Under the pieces are notes generated by a model. It was given only the letters and a program-made list of their open reading frames with translations. It did no database searches and was not told where the DNA came from. A program made the position numbers and the translations under genes. DNA of 64,000 bases from Orychophragmus violaceus (taxonomy: Eukaryota > Streptophyta > Magnoliopsida > Brassicales > Brassicaceae): contig CM058229.1 in assembly GCA_030180135.1 (NCBI GenBank), positions 47,767,522 to 47,831,521 on the forward strand, given 5' to 3'. Below, piece after piece: positions 1 through 10,970 of this stretch. How positions within the stretch are numbered: the first letter of the stretch is position 1; each line of letters starts with the position of its first letter.

Positions 1-156
1 TAATCATTACAATTTGCCTTTTAATTTCTCCTAGTTTTAATCTCTTTAGTTCTAATCCTATCGTTGCCTAGAGTCCTCGTGGATTCGATCCCTAAGTACT
101 ACAATTGATATACTGTGCACTTGCAGTTAGTATAGGGTAAAACTCGAGACCTATCA
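1..156 (+). repeat. 3' end of an Athila-type LTR, cut by the window start
   Basis: The last ~100 bases resemble the end of the Athila-type solo LTR at 36000-36097: a 'gtggattcgat' block, then 'gtgcacttgcag', then a terminal 'tatca'. No primer-binding site follows position 156, so this is a 3' LTR or solo LTR end in + orientation. The start lies outside the window. Confidence 0.6.
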
Positions 157-430
157 TTAAGCTCATGGATATGTTTTCATATAGCTAAAGTGCTCCTGTT
201 AAACACTAGATTTTTGGCTTAGATCTTCTCTAGAGTATAAAGCTCCAATAGGGTTGAACCTAAGACCAAACTAGTTGTTCTTTCTTTAAACAGAATCATT
301 TCATCTTATTCTTGATTTGTTTATATTCTTGAGGTTGTTTCTGGTTCAGAGCTCCTTATGGATGTCTCATGAACCTAAGTTGATAATCAGAGCTTCCTCA
401 TGGATGCCTCTGAAATTCTAAATGTACATC
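157..430. other. Unassigned sequence, probably decayed gypsy pol
   Basis: No reading frame of note. It lies just upstream of a recognisable gypsy integrase zinc-finger remnant (430-507), so it is probably eroded pol of the same element. I see no other signal. Confidence 0.3.
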
Positions 431-507
431 ATTAAAGATTCTCGATTCATCTCTGGACGCCAAAGATTTATCTTGATCTGAAGTGGTACTATCACTGGGT
501 TGGGATA
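430..507 (+). pseudogene. Ty3/gypsy (Tekay-like) integrase zinc-finger remnant, upstream piece
   Basis: Translation gives a decayed 'HPGGTKMY.DLKRYYWW.GMKRDVA'-type block; the readable parts are PKIYLDLKWYYHWVG and, beyond the inserted element, IKRDVAKLVVK. The open sequence is interrupted at 507 by the insertion 508-6064 and resumes at 6065 after the duplicated GGATA. Removing the insertion plus one GGATA copy joins the two halves in one frame. The second zinc-binding cysteine pair is not recognisable, so the piece is non-functional. Confidence 0.65.
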
Positions 508-1535
508 TGATACAGCCTCAGAATCACACTGATGCTAAACCACTTGATGATCAGATGATTCTTAAGCCAAACTTGCGGAAGATGGATTGAAGGTACATGT
601 GGTTGTGGAACTTGTGACTGACTCTCTCAACCAGTGGGTTTGATTGACTCTCTCAACCTAAGAACAAGCTATCTAAATCACTCAAAAAGATTGATCTGAA
701 ACTCCTAAGAACAAGGTGAATCACTCACAGTATTCATAGACGGAATACTTCACAAAGAACACAAACTTTCGAAGAAAAACAAAATATTTCGATTAACTTT
801 AAAATGGTTTAAAAGGGTGGTTTACAATGAATTTGAAACTGATCTTTTATAGGCTCATAGACAACGGTCTGAAAGGTCTAATACAAGAAAAGAATAAAAA
901 AATATGAAGAATTTGGCCGTTGGCATTTATTGGAAAATTTGGCCAGAAATAAAAAGATGAATCTTCTTAAGTCTTGAAAGCTTTGGCATGAATGTGGAGT
1001 GTCTAGGTACATTCTGGATGATGTTAGAGAGTTTCATTTCGTGGCCAAACTTCAGGCAAAAGAGCTGTTGGAATTTGATCTCCTTTGCCTCCAAATTAGG
1101 CAAGTGTGAGAATATTGAGATCCTTTTAATCCTACGGCTGCTGTGTAAGGGAATTTGATAGAGAACTCTCCAAGATGTTTAATTGTCTCTCCTGAATGCT
1201 TAGATATCTCTTCTGTTTGTCAATGTCTCTTTTGTAAGTGATTGAATCCTTGAGCCTTCAAATGAAGCAAGCTAAGAATCATCTGTTTTAGAAGTTGAAT
1301 AACTTCTTCATCTGAACTCCATTTGTGATGATTCGAACTCTCCTTGACTCCTTGATGGGTTAAGCTTTTGGAACAAGTTGAGTTGTAGCTTAAGTCCTTC
1401 TGGTTGGATAAATATGCTCCAAGACATACACATATGTCTCTGGTGCAATCAAACTGGTTCTCTCCAAGTGTTTTGGTTGATTGATTTATGTCCTCTCTAT
1501 GCTCCTTGGTTGATGATGACTTGATATCATCATCA
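508..1535 (-). repeat. LTR 1 (3' LTR) of the TR-GAG-like element
   Basis: 1028 bp, TG...CA ends, same length as LTR 3. The purine tract complementary to 'tactctccctcttg' follows at 1536, marking this as the 3' LTR on the - strand. Confidence 0.85.
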
Positions 1536-2679
1536 TACTCTCCCTCTTGAAAAGGTTTCGACCTCGAAACTGTGTACCCTGCACCAAGAGAAAGCAAGTT
1601 AGCTTTCATTCTCCTTTGTGAGCTTAGGGTCTTTCCTTGGTAACTAGTTGGACTGGTGATGTGTGCTTCATCAGGGGGTTCTCCTTTGAGAAGGTATGAT
1701 AGTAGCACTCCTCTTTTCTGGCCTGGTATCATGTTGCCTTCCTTTAGGTGGTATTTACTTTTCTCTTCTTTGGTGACATCAGATGTGCTCATCTTTGGTG
1801 TCTCAACTACTTGTGTTAGTAGTAAATTATGTTCGGAAGGAGTTCCAATATTGTCTGATCCCTTTTGACCTGCAATGATCTCAACACTTTTGGCAAGAAA
1901 CAAGTGGATTATGGGTTTCTTATGATGAGATAAACTTTCTCTCAAAATACCTACGGAAAAATGTCTTTGCTCTTCTTGTGGACAGACACTGATTCGTCAT
2001 TTTACAAGTTCATTGAGTTATCAAGAGCAAACTGGTTATAGGAATTACTAACCTGATCAACACCTTTAGTGTTTTGATTTAGCTTGGACATCATGGTAAG
2101 ATGTATGGGTGTTGGATCTGGTGGTTTCTCCTTGATTTCTTATTTGATCTCAACACTCTTAGCTCTTCATGCCTTGCATTTGGTTGTGACTGAATTTATT
2201 TTAGGTCTCTGATTGGCTTGTGGCTCTTGTGGACACAAGTAACTCGGTTCTGGTCTCTTTACTAAGGCTTCCTTTGCCTTATGCTTCTTGGTTATTCATG
2301 TACCAAATTCAATTCCTAGAGACAAGAACAAGTGCATTATATCTGAATTTAATACTATAGGAATATATTTGGTGAAACTTAAACTCACAGTGATTGCATT
2401 GGCAAGTTGAAACATAATATGCTCCTTGATGTCTTGCACTCTTCTGTTGTTGTCTTGCTTGGTTTCCTCTTTCTCAGCCTTCTTTGAACAAGTAAGGTGT
2501 AAGAATAGCTTTTCTTCACCTTGGCTTATATGCTCTTCTTCTTGTCTTATTCCTGGATCAAAACTCTTTGGCAAAGACAAGTGCATAAATCTTGAACTGG
2601 AAATTAGAAAATCAGAATGAAATAAACTATCACTTTCTCTAGTTACTTCTTTTTTATCTCCTTGTAAAGTTTCTCTCAT
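1536..2679 (-). pseudogene. 3' part of TR-GAG gag ORF, decayed
   Basis: Downstream of the zinc knuckle the - strand keeps open stretches (2296-2679, 127 codons; 1536-1945 plus a run into the LTR). They repeat a short theme, 'MHLSLPKSFDPG', 'MHLFLSLGIEF' and 'IHLFLAKSVE'. Such acidic, repeat-containing tails are typical of gag-only Brassicaceae elements. No protease, reverse transcriptase or integrase motif is visible. The frame is broken between the stretches, so no full protein is expected. Confidence 0.5.
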
Positions 2680-2689
2680 TAATTTCCTA

Positions 2690-3432
2690 CTGGGACAATT
2701 TGCAGCAAAATGTCATCTCTTATAACACCTATAACATGTAGGTTCTTTGAAATTCACAAATGTAGAAGAGTTACCTTGTTTTGGCATGGTTAACAGATTG
2801 GGTAAGGTGTTAGAGCTGGGTTTGGTTTCAACTCCTGGTGCTCCTATGCTCATAGGAGATTGATGACTCTGCTGCTTCTCTGTTCTATTCTCCTTTAGTT
2901 TCAGAATCGCCTTTATTATCTTTGGGACATTTTTCTTTTGTTATGACATGTAGCTTGATGGATGCACATGGCTTGGGATCCTTCTAGTGTATTGCTACCT
3001 GATTCCTTGTAAAAGGTCTCTTGAAACATACTTCTTGCTCATGAGAAACTTCAATTGTTCCCAAGTGGTGATAGCTGGTTTTTGACATCTCCTTTGTTGT
3101 TGTCTTTCTTCTTGCCTCCACCATTCATATGCCAATCCATAGAGTAGATTGAGATCATGGGAAAGCCTTTTACCCTTTGGAGTATTGTGGTACCAAAACC
3201 ACTCATCCATATCTCTCTCCCACTATAGGTAAATATCTGGATTTCTTTTACTTCCTGAAAATTTTGAAAGTTGAAGGAAAAATCTATTATCTTACAATGG
3301 TGATGATTAAGCCATGTATTAGCTTGTCTTGTTCTTGCCCTTAGATGGTTAGGTGGTTTTGGATCAAAGTCTTCCGGTTTATCTCCATAATTGTTATCTT
3401 CTACCTACATAGCTTGTTCTTCTTGTTCCATG
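2690..3432 (-). pseudogene. Gypsy-type gag (capsid-like domain plus CCHC knuckle), broken
   Basis: The - strand shows a possible start at 3430-3432 (MEQEEQA), then a 'P.FSG...PD.YL.WERDMDEWFWYH' block, then 'AYEWWRQEERQQQ' and 'TTWEQLKFLMSKKYV' (open at 2995-3210), all typical of plant Retrotrans_gag domains. About 230 bp further on, a knuckle reads CYRC-Y-KR-stop-HFAANC (about 2692-2765), that is, CX2CX4HX4C with a stop inside. There are at least three breaks: a stop after the seventh codon, a frameshift with stop near 3230, and the stop in the knuckle. Gag would have bound and packaged the element RNA. Confidence 0.7.
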
Positions 3433-4040
3433 GTTATGTTTCCTGCGTGTAAGTCTCAAAAGTGTATCAATGGAGTCTTCTAAGTTCACAAGATACTTTA
3501 TTATTGAATAAGTTCAGACTCGTTTGCAAAGATCAGTAAACTTGGCAATTACTCAAACTTTCCTTTTTGTTTTAAAATCTTACAGATTTGGGCAAAAAGG
3601 AAAAAATATCCTGACCAAAACTAATGAAATTCTTTACTTTTTTTTAATTTTCAAATTGGTGCAAGAATTATTAAAGGAAATGGCATTTTTCAATGATTTG
3701 CTAATGTAAAAATCGGATCAAACAATAAATCTTTTTTTTTTGGTTTTCTGGTTTTATAAAATTCACAAGAACTAATGAAGAACAAAAAAACTTAATCTGA
3801 TGCATGAAAATGAGTTTTTCTTTCTTTTTTATTTTCTGAATGCAAGAAACAAACTAGAAAGAATAAAAATAAACTTTTGTTTTTGTTTTTATGCTAAGAA
3901 TAATGCAGACAGAAACTGAAGCAACAACAAATGATTTTATAGCTTTTCTGATATTTAAGGATAAACACAAATACCAAACACAAAACGAAATGAAAGGATA
4001 GATATAACCTGATTAGGTGCCTTTCTGCTCTGATATCAGA
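3433..4040 (-). other. 5' leader of the TR-GAG-like element
   Basis: AT-rich leader between primer site and gag with poly-T/poly-A runs (for example 3640-3650 and 3729-3740). No gene seen. The primer site 'tgctctgatatcag' on the + strand sits at about 4025-4038, just inside LTR 2. Confidence 0.6.
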
Positions 4041-5022
4041 TGATACGGCCACAGAATCACACTGATGTTAAACCACTTGATGATCAGATGATTCCTAAGC
4101 CAAGCTTGCGGAAGATGGATTGAAGGTATAGGTGGTGGTGGAACTTATGATTGACTCTCTCATCCAGTGGGTTTGATTGACTCTCTTACCCTAAGAACAA
4201 GCTATCTGAATCACTAAAATAGATTGATCTGAAACTCCTAAGAACAAGGTGAATCACTCACAATATTTAGAGAAGGAAGACTTCACAAAGAACACAAATG
4301 GAAGAAAAAGAAAATATTTCTATTAAATTTAAAATGGTTGAAAAGGGTAATTTACAATGAATTCGAAGCTGAGATTTTATAGTCACATAGACAACGGTCT
4401 GAAAGTTCTAATATAAGAAAAGAATCGAAAAATATGAAGAATATGGTCGTTGGCATTTATTGGAAAATTTGGCCCGAAATGGAAAGATGAATCTTCTTAA
4501 GTCTTGAAAGCTTTGGCATGAATGTGGAGTGTCTAGGTACATTCTGGATGATGTTAGAGAGCTTCATTTTGTGGCCAAACTTCAGGAAAAAGAGCTGTTG
4601 GGATTTGATCTCCTTTGGCTCCAATTTAGGCAAGTGTGAGAATATTGAGATCCTTTTGATCCTATGGCTACTTGGGAATTTGATAGAGAACTCTCCAGGA
4701 TGTTTAATTGTGTCTCCTGAATGCTTAAATATCTCTCCTGGTTACCATTGTCTTGTTTGTAAGTGATTGAATCCTTGAGCCTCCAAATGAAGCAAGCTGA
4801 GAATCATCTGTTTTAGAAGTTGAATAACTTCTTCATCTGAACTCTATTTGTGATAATTCGAACTCTCCTTGATTCCTTGATGGGTTAAACTTCTGGAACA
4901 AATTGAATTGTAGCTTAAATCCTTCTGGTTGGATAAATATGCTCCAAGCCATACACATATGTCTCTGGAATCAAACTGGTTCTCTCCAAGTATTTTAGTT
5001 GATTGATTTATGTCCTCTCCAT
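4041..5022 (-). repeat. LTR 2 of the TR-GAG-like element, right end deleted
   Basis: Same sequence as LTRs 1 and 3 but stops at 'cctctccatgctc' and runs directly into 'tgattccaga', a decayed primer site belonging to LTR 3. The shared 'gctc' at the junction suggests a deletion through microhomology that removed the rest of LTR 2 and a second internal region. Confidence 0.8.
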
Positions 5023-5036
5023 GCTCTGATTCCAGA

Positions 5037-6064
5037 TGATACAGTCTCAGAATCACACTGTTGCTAAACCACTTGATGATCAGATGATTCCTAAGCCAAG
5101 ATTGCGGAAGATGGATTGAAGGTACAGGTGGTGGTGGAACTTGTGATTGACTCTCTCAACCAGTTGGTTTGATTGACTCTCTCAACCTAAGAACAAGCTA
5201 TTTGAATCACTCAAATAGATTGATCTGAAAATCCTAAGAACAAGGTGAATCACTCACAATATTCAGAGAAGGAAGACTTCACAAAGAACACAAACTTTGT
5301 AAGAAAAATAAAATATTTCTATTTAATTTAAAATGGTTGAAAAGGGTGATTTACAATGAATTCGACGCTGAGATTTTATAGGCTCATAGAAAACGGTCTG
5401 AAAGGTCTAATACAAGAAAAGAATCGAAAAATATAAAGATATGGCCGTTGGCATTTAATGGAAAATTTGGCAAGAAATGGAAAGATGAATCTTCTTAAGT
5501 CTTGAAAGCTTTGTCATGAATGTGGAGTGTCTAGGTACATTCTGGATGATGTTAGAGAGTTTCATTTCGTGGCCAAACTTCAGGCAAAAGAGCTGTTGGG
5601 ATTTGATCTCCTTTGGCTCCAAATTACGCAAGTGTGAGAATATTGAGATCCTTTTAATCCTATGGCTGCTGGTGTAAGGGAATTTGATAGAGAACTCTCC
5701 AAGATGTTTAATTGTGTCTCCTGAATGCTTAGATATCTCTTCTGGTCGTCAATGGCTCGTTTATAAGTGATTGAATCCTTGAGCCTCCAGATGAAGCAAG
5801 CTGAGAATCATCTGTTTTAGAAGTTGAATAACTTCTTCATCTGAACTCCATTTGTGATGATTCGAACTCTCCTTGATTCCTTGATGGGTTAAGCTTCTGT
5901 GAAAAGTTGAATTGTAGCTTAAGTTCTTCTGGTTGGATAAATATGCTCAAAGACATACACATATATCTCTGGTGAAATCAAATTGGTTCTCTCCAAGTGT
6001 TTTGGTTGATTGATTTATATCCTCTCCATGCTCCTTGGTTGATGATTACTTGATGTCATCATCA
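5037..6064 (-). repeat. LTR 3 (outer 5' LTR) of the TR-GAG-like element
   Basis: 1028 bp, starts TGATACAG and ends ATCATCA, followed by the target duplication GGATA at 6065-6069 that matches 503-507. Confidence 0.85.
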
Positions 6065-6690
6065 GGATAAAGCGGGATGTTGCTAAGTTGGTAGTGAAAC
6101 GACTTTGTTGCGAGATTTTGTTGAGGAAACGACGGAAAGGAAAAGGGTCTTGAAGTTTAAGATGAAACAATCTTAGGAGAGACATAAAGTTATGCTTATA
6201 AGCGAAGGAAAGAGTTGGAGTTTGCGGTTGGAGATACGGTCTATCTCAGGACAGTCACTAATAAGGGAAAGGACATAACTAGAAAGAAATCAAGGCTAAG
6301 TCCTTACATGGAACCGTACAAGATTTTGGAGAGAATCGGGGATGTGGTTTACAACCTAGAGTTGCCTTCAGCAATGAATGCATTCCATGATGTGTTACAT
6401 GTCTCTATGCTAAGGAAATTTATAAGTGACAGGAACAATGTGGTTTATGAACAACCTTCGAACTTAAGGGAAAATATGACAGTTGAAGGAGGATCAGTTC
6501 GAGTTTTGAGTGAGAAGATCAAGCTAGTTGGCAGAATTAAAGTTAAGATGATCCAAGTCGTTTGGGATTGTAATGGTGAAGAGGAAACAACTTAAGAACC
6601 GGAAGCAAGAATGAAAGCTGAATTTCCTAAGTGGTTTGAGAAACTTAAAGAAAAACCGGAAAACAAGACTAAGACTCGAGGACGAGTCTA
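6065..6690 (+). pseudogene. Ty3/gypsy (Tekay-like) integrase C-terminus
   Basis: Continues the integrase from 430-507. The best open part (6215-6595) reads FAVGDTVYLR, GKDITRKKSRLSPYMEPYKI, LERIGDVVYNLELP, 'FHDVLHVSMLRKF' and 'ENMTVEGGSVRVL'. This is the GPY/F module and the C-terminal tail of chromovirus-type integrases, which binds DNA and guides integration. A TAA at 6593-6595 falls where the family has the Trp of 'TWEPE'; the same frame then continues EPEARMKAEFPKWF to about 6650. Together with the nested insertion and upstream decay this is a dead gene. No RT is present in the window. Confidence 0.8.
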
Positions 6691-6707
6691 AGGCAAGTGG
6701 GGGACAG
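6691..6707 (+). promoter_or_regulatory. Polypurine tract of the Tekay-like gypsy element
   Basis: The purine-rich 'aggcaagtgggggacagt' stands immediately before the LTR start TGTAACGCCC at 6709, the standard position for priming second-strand DNA synthesis in gypsy elements. Confidence 0.7.
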
Positions 6708-6708
6708 T

Positions 6709-8075
6709 TGTAACGCCCGCACTCAATGATCGAACACAAACGGTGTAAGGTTGGTCATCGAGAATGACCATTTAAGATGGGGAATATTAAAAACTGGGGG
6801 TTTATTTTATAAGAAAGGCTTATTGTGTGAAAGACGATCCAAAAGAGCTGGATGAGCTCAATCCGCGATTTTCGGACCTTAAGTGGTAGTTGAGCTGGTT
6901 TGTCGGATTCAGATAAAGTTGATCAGGATTCAGATTGTGTTTGGTCCGGATTCAGATTAGACGGTTAAATTTGTCGGTTTAAGATAAGTTTGTTGGAAAT
7001 TTGAGTAAACTGGTTTTGGTAGGAATGGTTATTGGCCAAACGCTGATTTTTGGCTCAAGGGAAAAGTGCGGGAACTGTTATATAATGAAATTTGTGCGCC
7101 TAAGTGATAAATCGCGGAGACGGCAGTTTGGATTTGCTTGGCCAATCAGAAAGACACGGGAGCGGTTTTGGACGGTTTTTTGGGTGGTTCGCTTGATGAA
7201 AATTGTCTTATGGGCTGTAAAATTGACCCTTAGGAGATTATTGATCAGTTTCCACGCACAGAAAGAAAGAAAACTCGAGAAAGAACTTGAAAGAGAGATT
7301 AACCACTTAGACTGAGAAAATGAAGATTTGGCCGTGAGTTTCAGCAGGAGTTGGGCAAGCGAGTAGACTGCGACTGCCATACTCGTTGAATTGGCGACCG
7401 TTCTGAAGGATCCAATGCAAGAGGTGTCAGAAACCGCTCTCATCAACGCAATCGAAAGACTAAGATGAGTGTGTGACCGTGGCTATGGTTTATGATCGGT
7501 TTCTTGCATAGATTCTTCGAGTCTAGGTTTGCTAGGACTGTTTTCTGGTTACTTGCTTATCAATTATTATGTGTTCTACTGACTAAACCGGTTGATTGGT
7601 TCCTTTCACTGAGTGTCTAGATCAGACCATGCACGTGGGAAAGTTTGCAAGCTAAGGCTTGGTGTTGGATCGCAGATGATGGAAAGAACTTGGAACAGTA
7701 AGATCGATTAAGTGACTGTTCTGATAAGCATGATTGACTGACTGGATATATGGATTTTTTTGCGTGATTAATCTGCGGCTAAGTGAGACAGGACCACCGC
7801 TCTCACTAAACAATTTTTTTGCTTATGCCTCCTTTGTGGATGCATCTAAACGACGATATGATGATTGTCATGACAAATCTTAGGCGCGAGACAAAGGGCA
7901 ACTATATGGAAAGGATGGTAGGATTTGAGTAGAATTGGTTAAGTGACAATGTAAATAGCTTATGTAGCAAGACTGATTGTACTTAAACCTTGGATTCTAT
8001 CTAAGTCTTGTTATGCTTTCAATTCTTGTCTAGTTTTGATTAAAACGCAAAATAATACTAAGTAAGGAAAAAAAT
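6709..8075 (+). repeat. 3' LTR of the Tekay-like gypsy element (right end uncertain)
   Basis: Begins TGTAACGCCC after the purine tract. No coding sequence is recognised. The matching 5' LTR is not in the window, so the right end cannot be fixed; sequence resembling G's LTR takes over by about 8104. Confidence 0.55.
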
Positions 8076-8103
8076 AGCTTTAGTCTAGTCTTGGAAGTCG
8101 AGC

Positions 8104-8687
8104 CAGACACTTCTATCCTCTTGCCCAACCTAAAACAGACATATGTAGCCTAATCACAGATCCGCATGGACATACCCATTCTAGAAAACAAATCATAACT
8201 TACCTTTCTCGAAAGAGGATACCAAGACCTTTCCAACTAAATATTGTGTGTTTTGTGGATCCTTATGGTTCTCTGGGAAAACGTGTTTCAATATGACATC
8301 TAGAATACCCGGATTTTAGACCTTCCCTCGAAAGGGTGAAAGATCAAAGAAACGAGATTAAAGATTTTATCTACCACCACAGTGGATAAAATCGTGAAAA
8401 GGAAAGAAGAAACAGAACAGAATCGACAGAGATTAGGAAGAGAAGACCGGCGGTGGCTCGAAGCTGAGGCAATAACGACGACCGGTTGGGTCCGACGGCT
8501 GGCTCCGGTGACGATTGGGCAGGCCTTCGCCGGGGTGATCCTCCTTGAATCATTTCTTGTATCGAGCATCTCTATTTATAAGAGAGGAAACAAAGATACC
8601 TTAGGGTTTATGGGATAGATTTGGGCTTCATGGGATTAGGAAGGATAATTTTGGGTTTAGGATTTGGGATAGGATGGGGATGTTACA
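8104..8687 (-). repeat. Left LTR of gypsy element G, truncated
   Basis: Matches the right-hand part of G's middle LTR (about 12130-12493, 27159-27291 and 36103-36321). It ends at 'gggatgttaca' just before the purine-tract complement 'attctcccccacttg', so on the - strand this is a 3' LTR. About 1.1 kb expected on its left side is missing. Confidence 0.7.
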
Positions 8688-10970
8688 ATTCTCCCCCACT
8701 TGATGGGAATTTATCCTGAATTTCAAGATGAAAGATCCCCAGAACTCAAATCCCAAAACCCAAAACAGAACACGGAAGGCACTTAGAAAGGATGAGCGAA
8801 CTCTTTCAAAGTCCCACACTTCGTTTTGTAATCCAAGGAATTGAGGAATTGAGGAATTAATGAGTAATGAGTTGCTTGACAAATAATCAAACAAAAATAT
8901 GATCAAACGACAATCCTAAGTCGGGCCTAAAGATGTTAAAGAATGGCATCAAGGAAAGCCACTATTTCCTCATCCATATTCTATAGTCCAAGGAGAAAAT
9001 ACAAGAAAAGCTACAACTCACCATGTGAAAAGCACAAAGCGAGAAGGAATACAAGATGGAAGAGAGAAAGGAGCATGAAACCAGAAACAACTTTGGAGGA
9101 AGAGATAAGATCACATAAGCAATTAGGAAGAGGGCGAGAACTTTGATGAACTACCCACTTCTTTTGGATTCCAAAGGATGGAAGATTGAAAAAATCAAAG
9201 AGTGAACTACAATAGTTCAATGAAGGAAAGAAGAAAGGGCAGAAGCTCCAGTTAAGGAATTTCCAGAACAAGAACGAATGTAGAAGGAAAGGAAGAAAAT
9301 CCCACACTTGATAGAACAGAGACATCTCTAAAGAGATCGCATAAATTGCACAAGAAAAGTACAACATCTTTCTTCTTAATAGGAAGATCTTGCACGATCC
9401 TCAAACAGGAAGGATTTGAAGCTTGGAGAGGATATTACACATAATTAGAAATAATTCCAGGAGAAGATCACAAAAAGGAATTTGGAAAGGCATCTAGAAA
9501 AGATCATGGAAGCTTAGAAAGGATATACTAACTTTCTCTCGCTAGAAGACTGTTTCGAAAATCAATGAAGGAATACGATATATAGATAGTTAGCGTGACT
9601 GCGATTGTCCAAAGGTGAAGACTTGAAGGACAAAAACTCAACTTGCGAAAACAGCGGAACGAAAATAGACTTAGAGGTCAAAACAAAACAGGAAAATAAA
9701 CAGGTTCAACTCCAGTAACGAAAAGAGAACTCGGCTAACTATGCGAGGATCTAGAAGAAATCCTAGAACTTTCATGTGGCACATCCTATCCCCTATACCT
9801 CAGATTCATTTATGGGTTTTCCTCGCCCTCCGTACAAGAATCCTAAGCTTTGAATTTGGCGCACCGACGATCCTTTATTATTCTGACATACAGAACTAAC
9901 AAGGATGCCATGTAAAGGTCCACAGGTTCGTCGACACCCAACAAGGCGGCCCAGATATCTCCCACAAGTCCACCCTTGTAAACTTCTGATTTCTCGGATG
10001 CAGGTCAGGCAAAGGGGCCGTGGGAGTCTTCTTTTTTCTACTCCACTTTCGTGAAACATTTAGTATCGGAGCTTGGGAAAGAAGGAACGCGATACTAGAA
10101 ATAGCTCCAAAAGAAGAATTCGGGAGGAAAAAAAGAAAACACTTAGGCTGATCACAGAAAGCATTTAGGAATAATCCATAGCTTTTTTCCAGTATGCAAT
10201 TCGTTTGGTAACCAAGGAATGAATAAGATAGATGGTAGGAAGTCGGACTGCTGTAGTGCAAGTAAGAAGGGCATGAGAACGAAAACCAAACTTTCAGAAT
10301 CTCCAAATGAAGAAAGAATAAGAGCGCAAGAAAGAGAAAGAAACTACGAGACTAGAAACGACTACTGAACGAAAACAACAAAGGGGAAGATAGGACTTTG
10401 ACTCATAACATCACGAAAATTCTTCTTTGATTCACCTCGGGAACTCCACTCTAAATGCCTCTTGAACTCTCCAGTGAACGCCACCACATACATGTTTCTA
10501 GTGGACAAATACTCCGAACAAACGCCAATCCCAACATGCACCTCAATGGCATCCAATAAAACGAAAGGCATACACCATTAAATAAATCCCCACATACAAC
10601 TCAATGGCATACTCCTTGACATACATCTCAATATACACTTTAATGGCATACACTGAGAATATACATCTCAAAATACAGTCAATGGCATATAACTCGACAT
10701 TCATCTCGACATACGCCTTAATGGCAATCACTACCACTAAGGTCTATAGGCACCAGTCACAACATGTAAGAAAGATCTAACAAAACTAGAACCATATAGA
10801 AGAAACACATATTACTATAATTGGTGGTTTAAATCATTTCGCAAAGTTTAATCAGGATCCTTTTAACTTTTGAAAACACTTTAGAAAACGAAAATAAGGT
10901 TTTCGAAAACGGCACAAGTGTATCCCTCATGGCAGGACCTAGGGACGTTAACCCAGGATCTGATACCAAT
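8688..10970 (-). mobile_element. Internal region 1 of non-autonomous gypsy element G
   Basis: 2.28 kb between a purine tract at 8688 and a Met-tRNA-like primer site at 10956-10970 (+ strand 'ggatctgataccaat'). No reading frame with a recognisable gag or pol domain was found; the sequence is purine-rich on the + strand. It is homologous to internal region 2 (36322-38086 plus 56107-56559). G therefore looks like a LARD-type element that moves with borrowed proteins. Confidence 0.65.
10530..10735. repeat. Degenerate short tandem repeat in G internal region 1
   Basis: About seven irregular copies of a 24-30 bp unit containing 'caatggcatac' or 'ttaatggca' next to 'acatctcaa'. The equivalent array in internal region 2 is at 56120-56330. 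Confidence 0.6.

Larger units (their letters stand above)
508..6064 (-). mobile_element. Three-LTR, gag-only gypsy-type retrotransposon (TR-GAG-like)
   Basis: Three copies of a ~1.03 kb repeat starting TGATAC and ending ATCATCA lie at 508-1535, 4041-5022 (right end lost) and 5037-6064. The outer copies are flanked by the 5 bp duplication GGATA (503-507 and 6065-6069), so the whole block behaves as one insertion. On the - strand a purine tract lies next to LTR 1 (1536-1550). A Met-tRNA-type primer site (TGATATCAGAGC) lies next to LTR 2 (about 4027-4038), and a second decayed primer site sits at 5022-5036 between LTRs 2 and 3. The internal region (1536-4040) holds only gag; there is no reverse transcriptase. 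The element therefore depended on enzymes supplied in trans. Confidence 0.85.

Noticed and set aside
1220..1945. 241-codon - strand frame as one gene
   Set aside because: It crosses from the TR-GAG internal region into the LTR; only the 1536-1945 part can be gag tail.
4025..4040. tRNA gene suggested by Met-tRNA-like sequence (also at 10956, 22496, 26461, 56546)
   Set aside because: Only 12-14 bases complementary to the tRNA 3' end, next to LTRs: primer-binding sites, not tRNA genes.
8300..8618. Overlapping short frames on both strands
   Set aside because: They lie in G's LTR and show no similarity to a protein family; chance frames.
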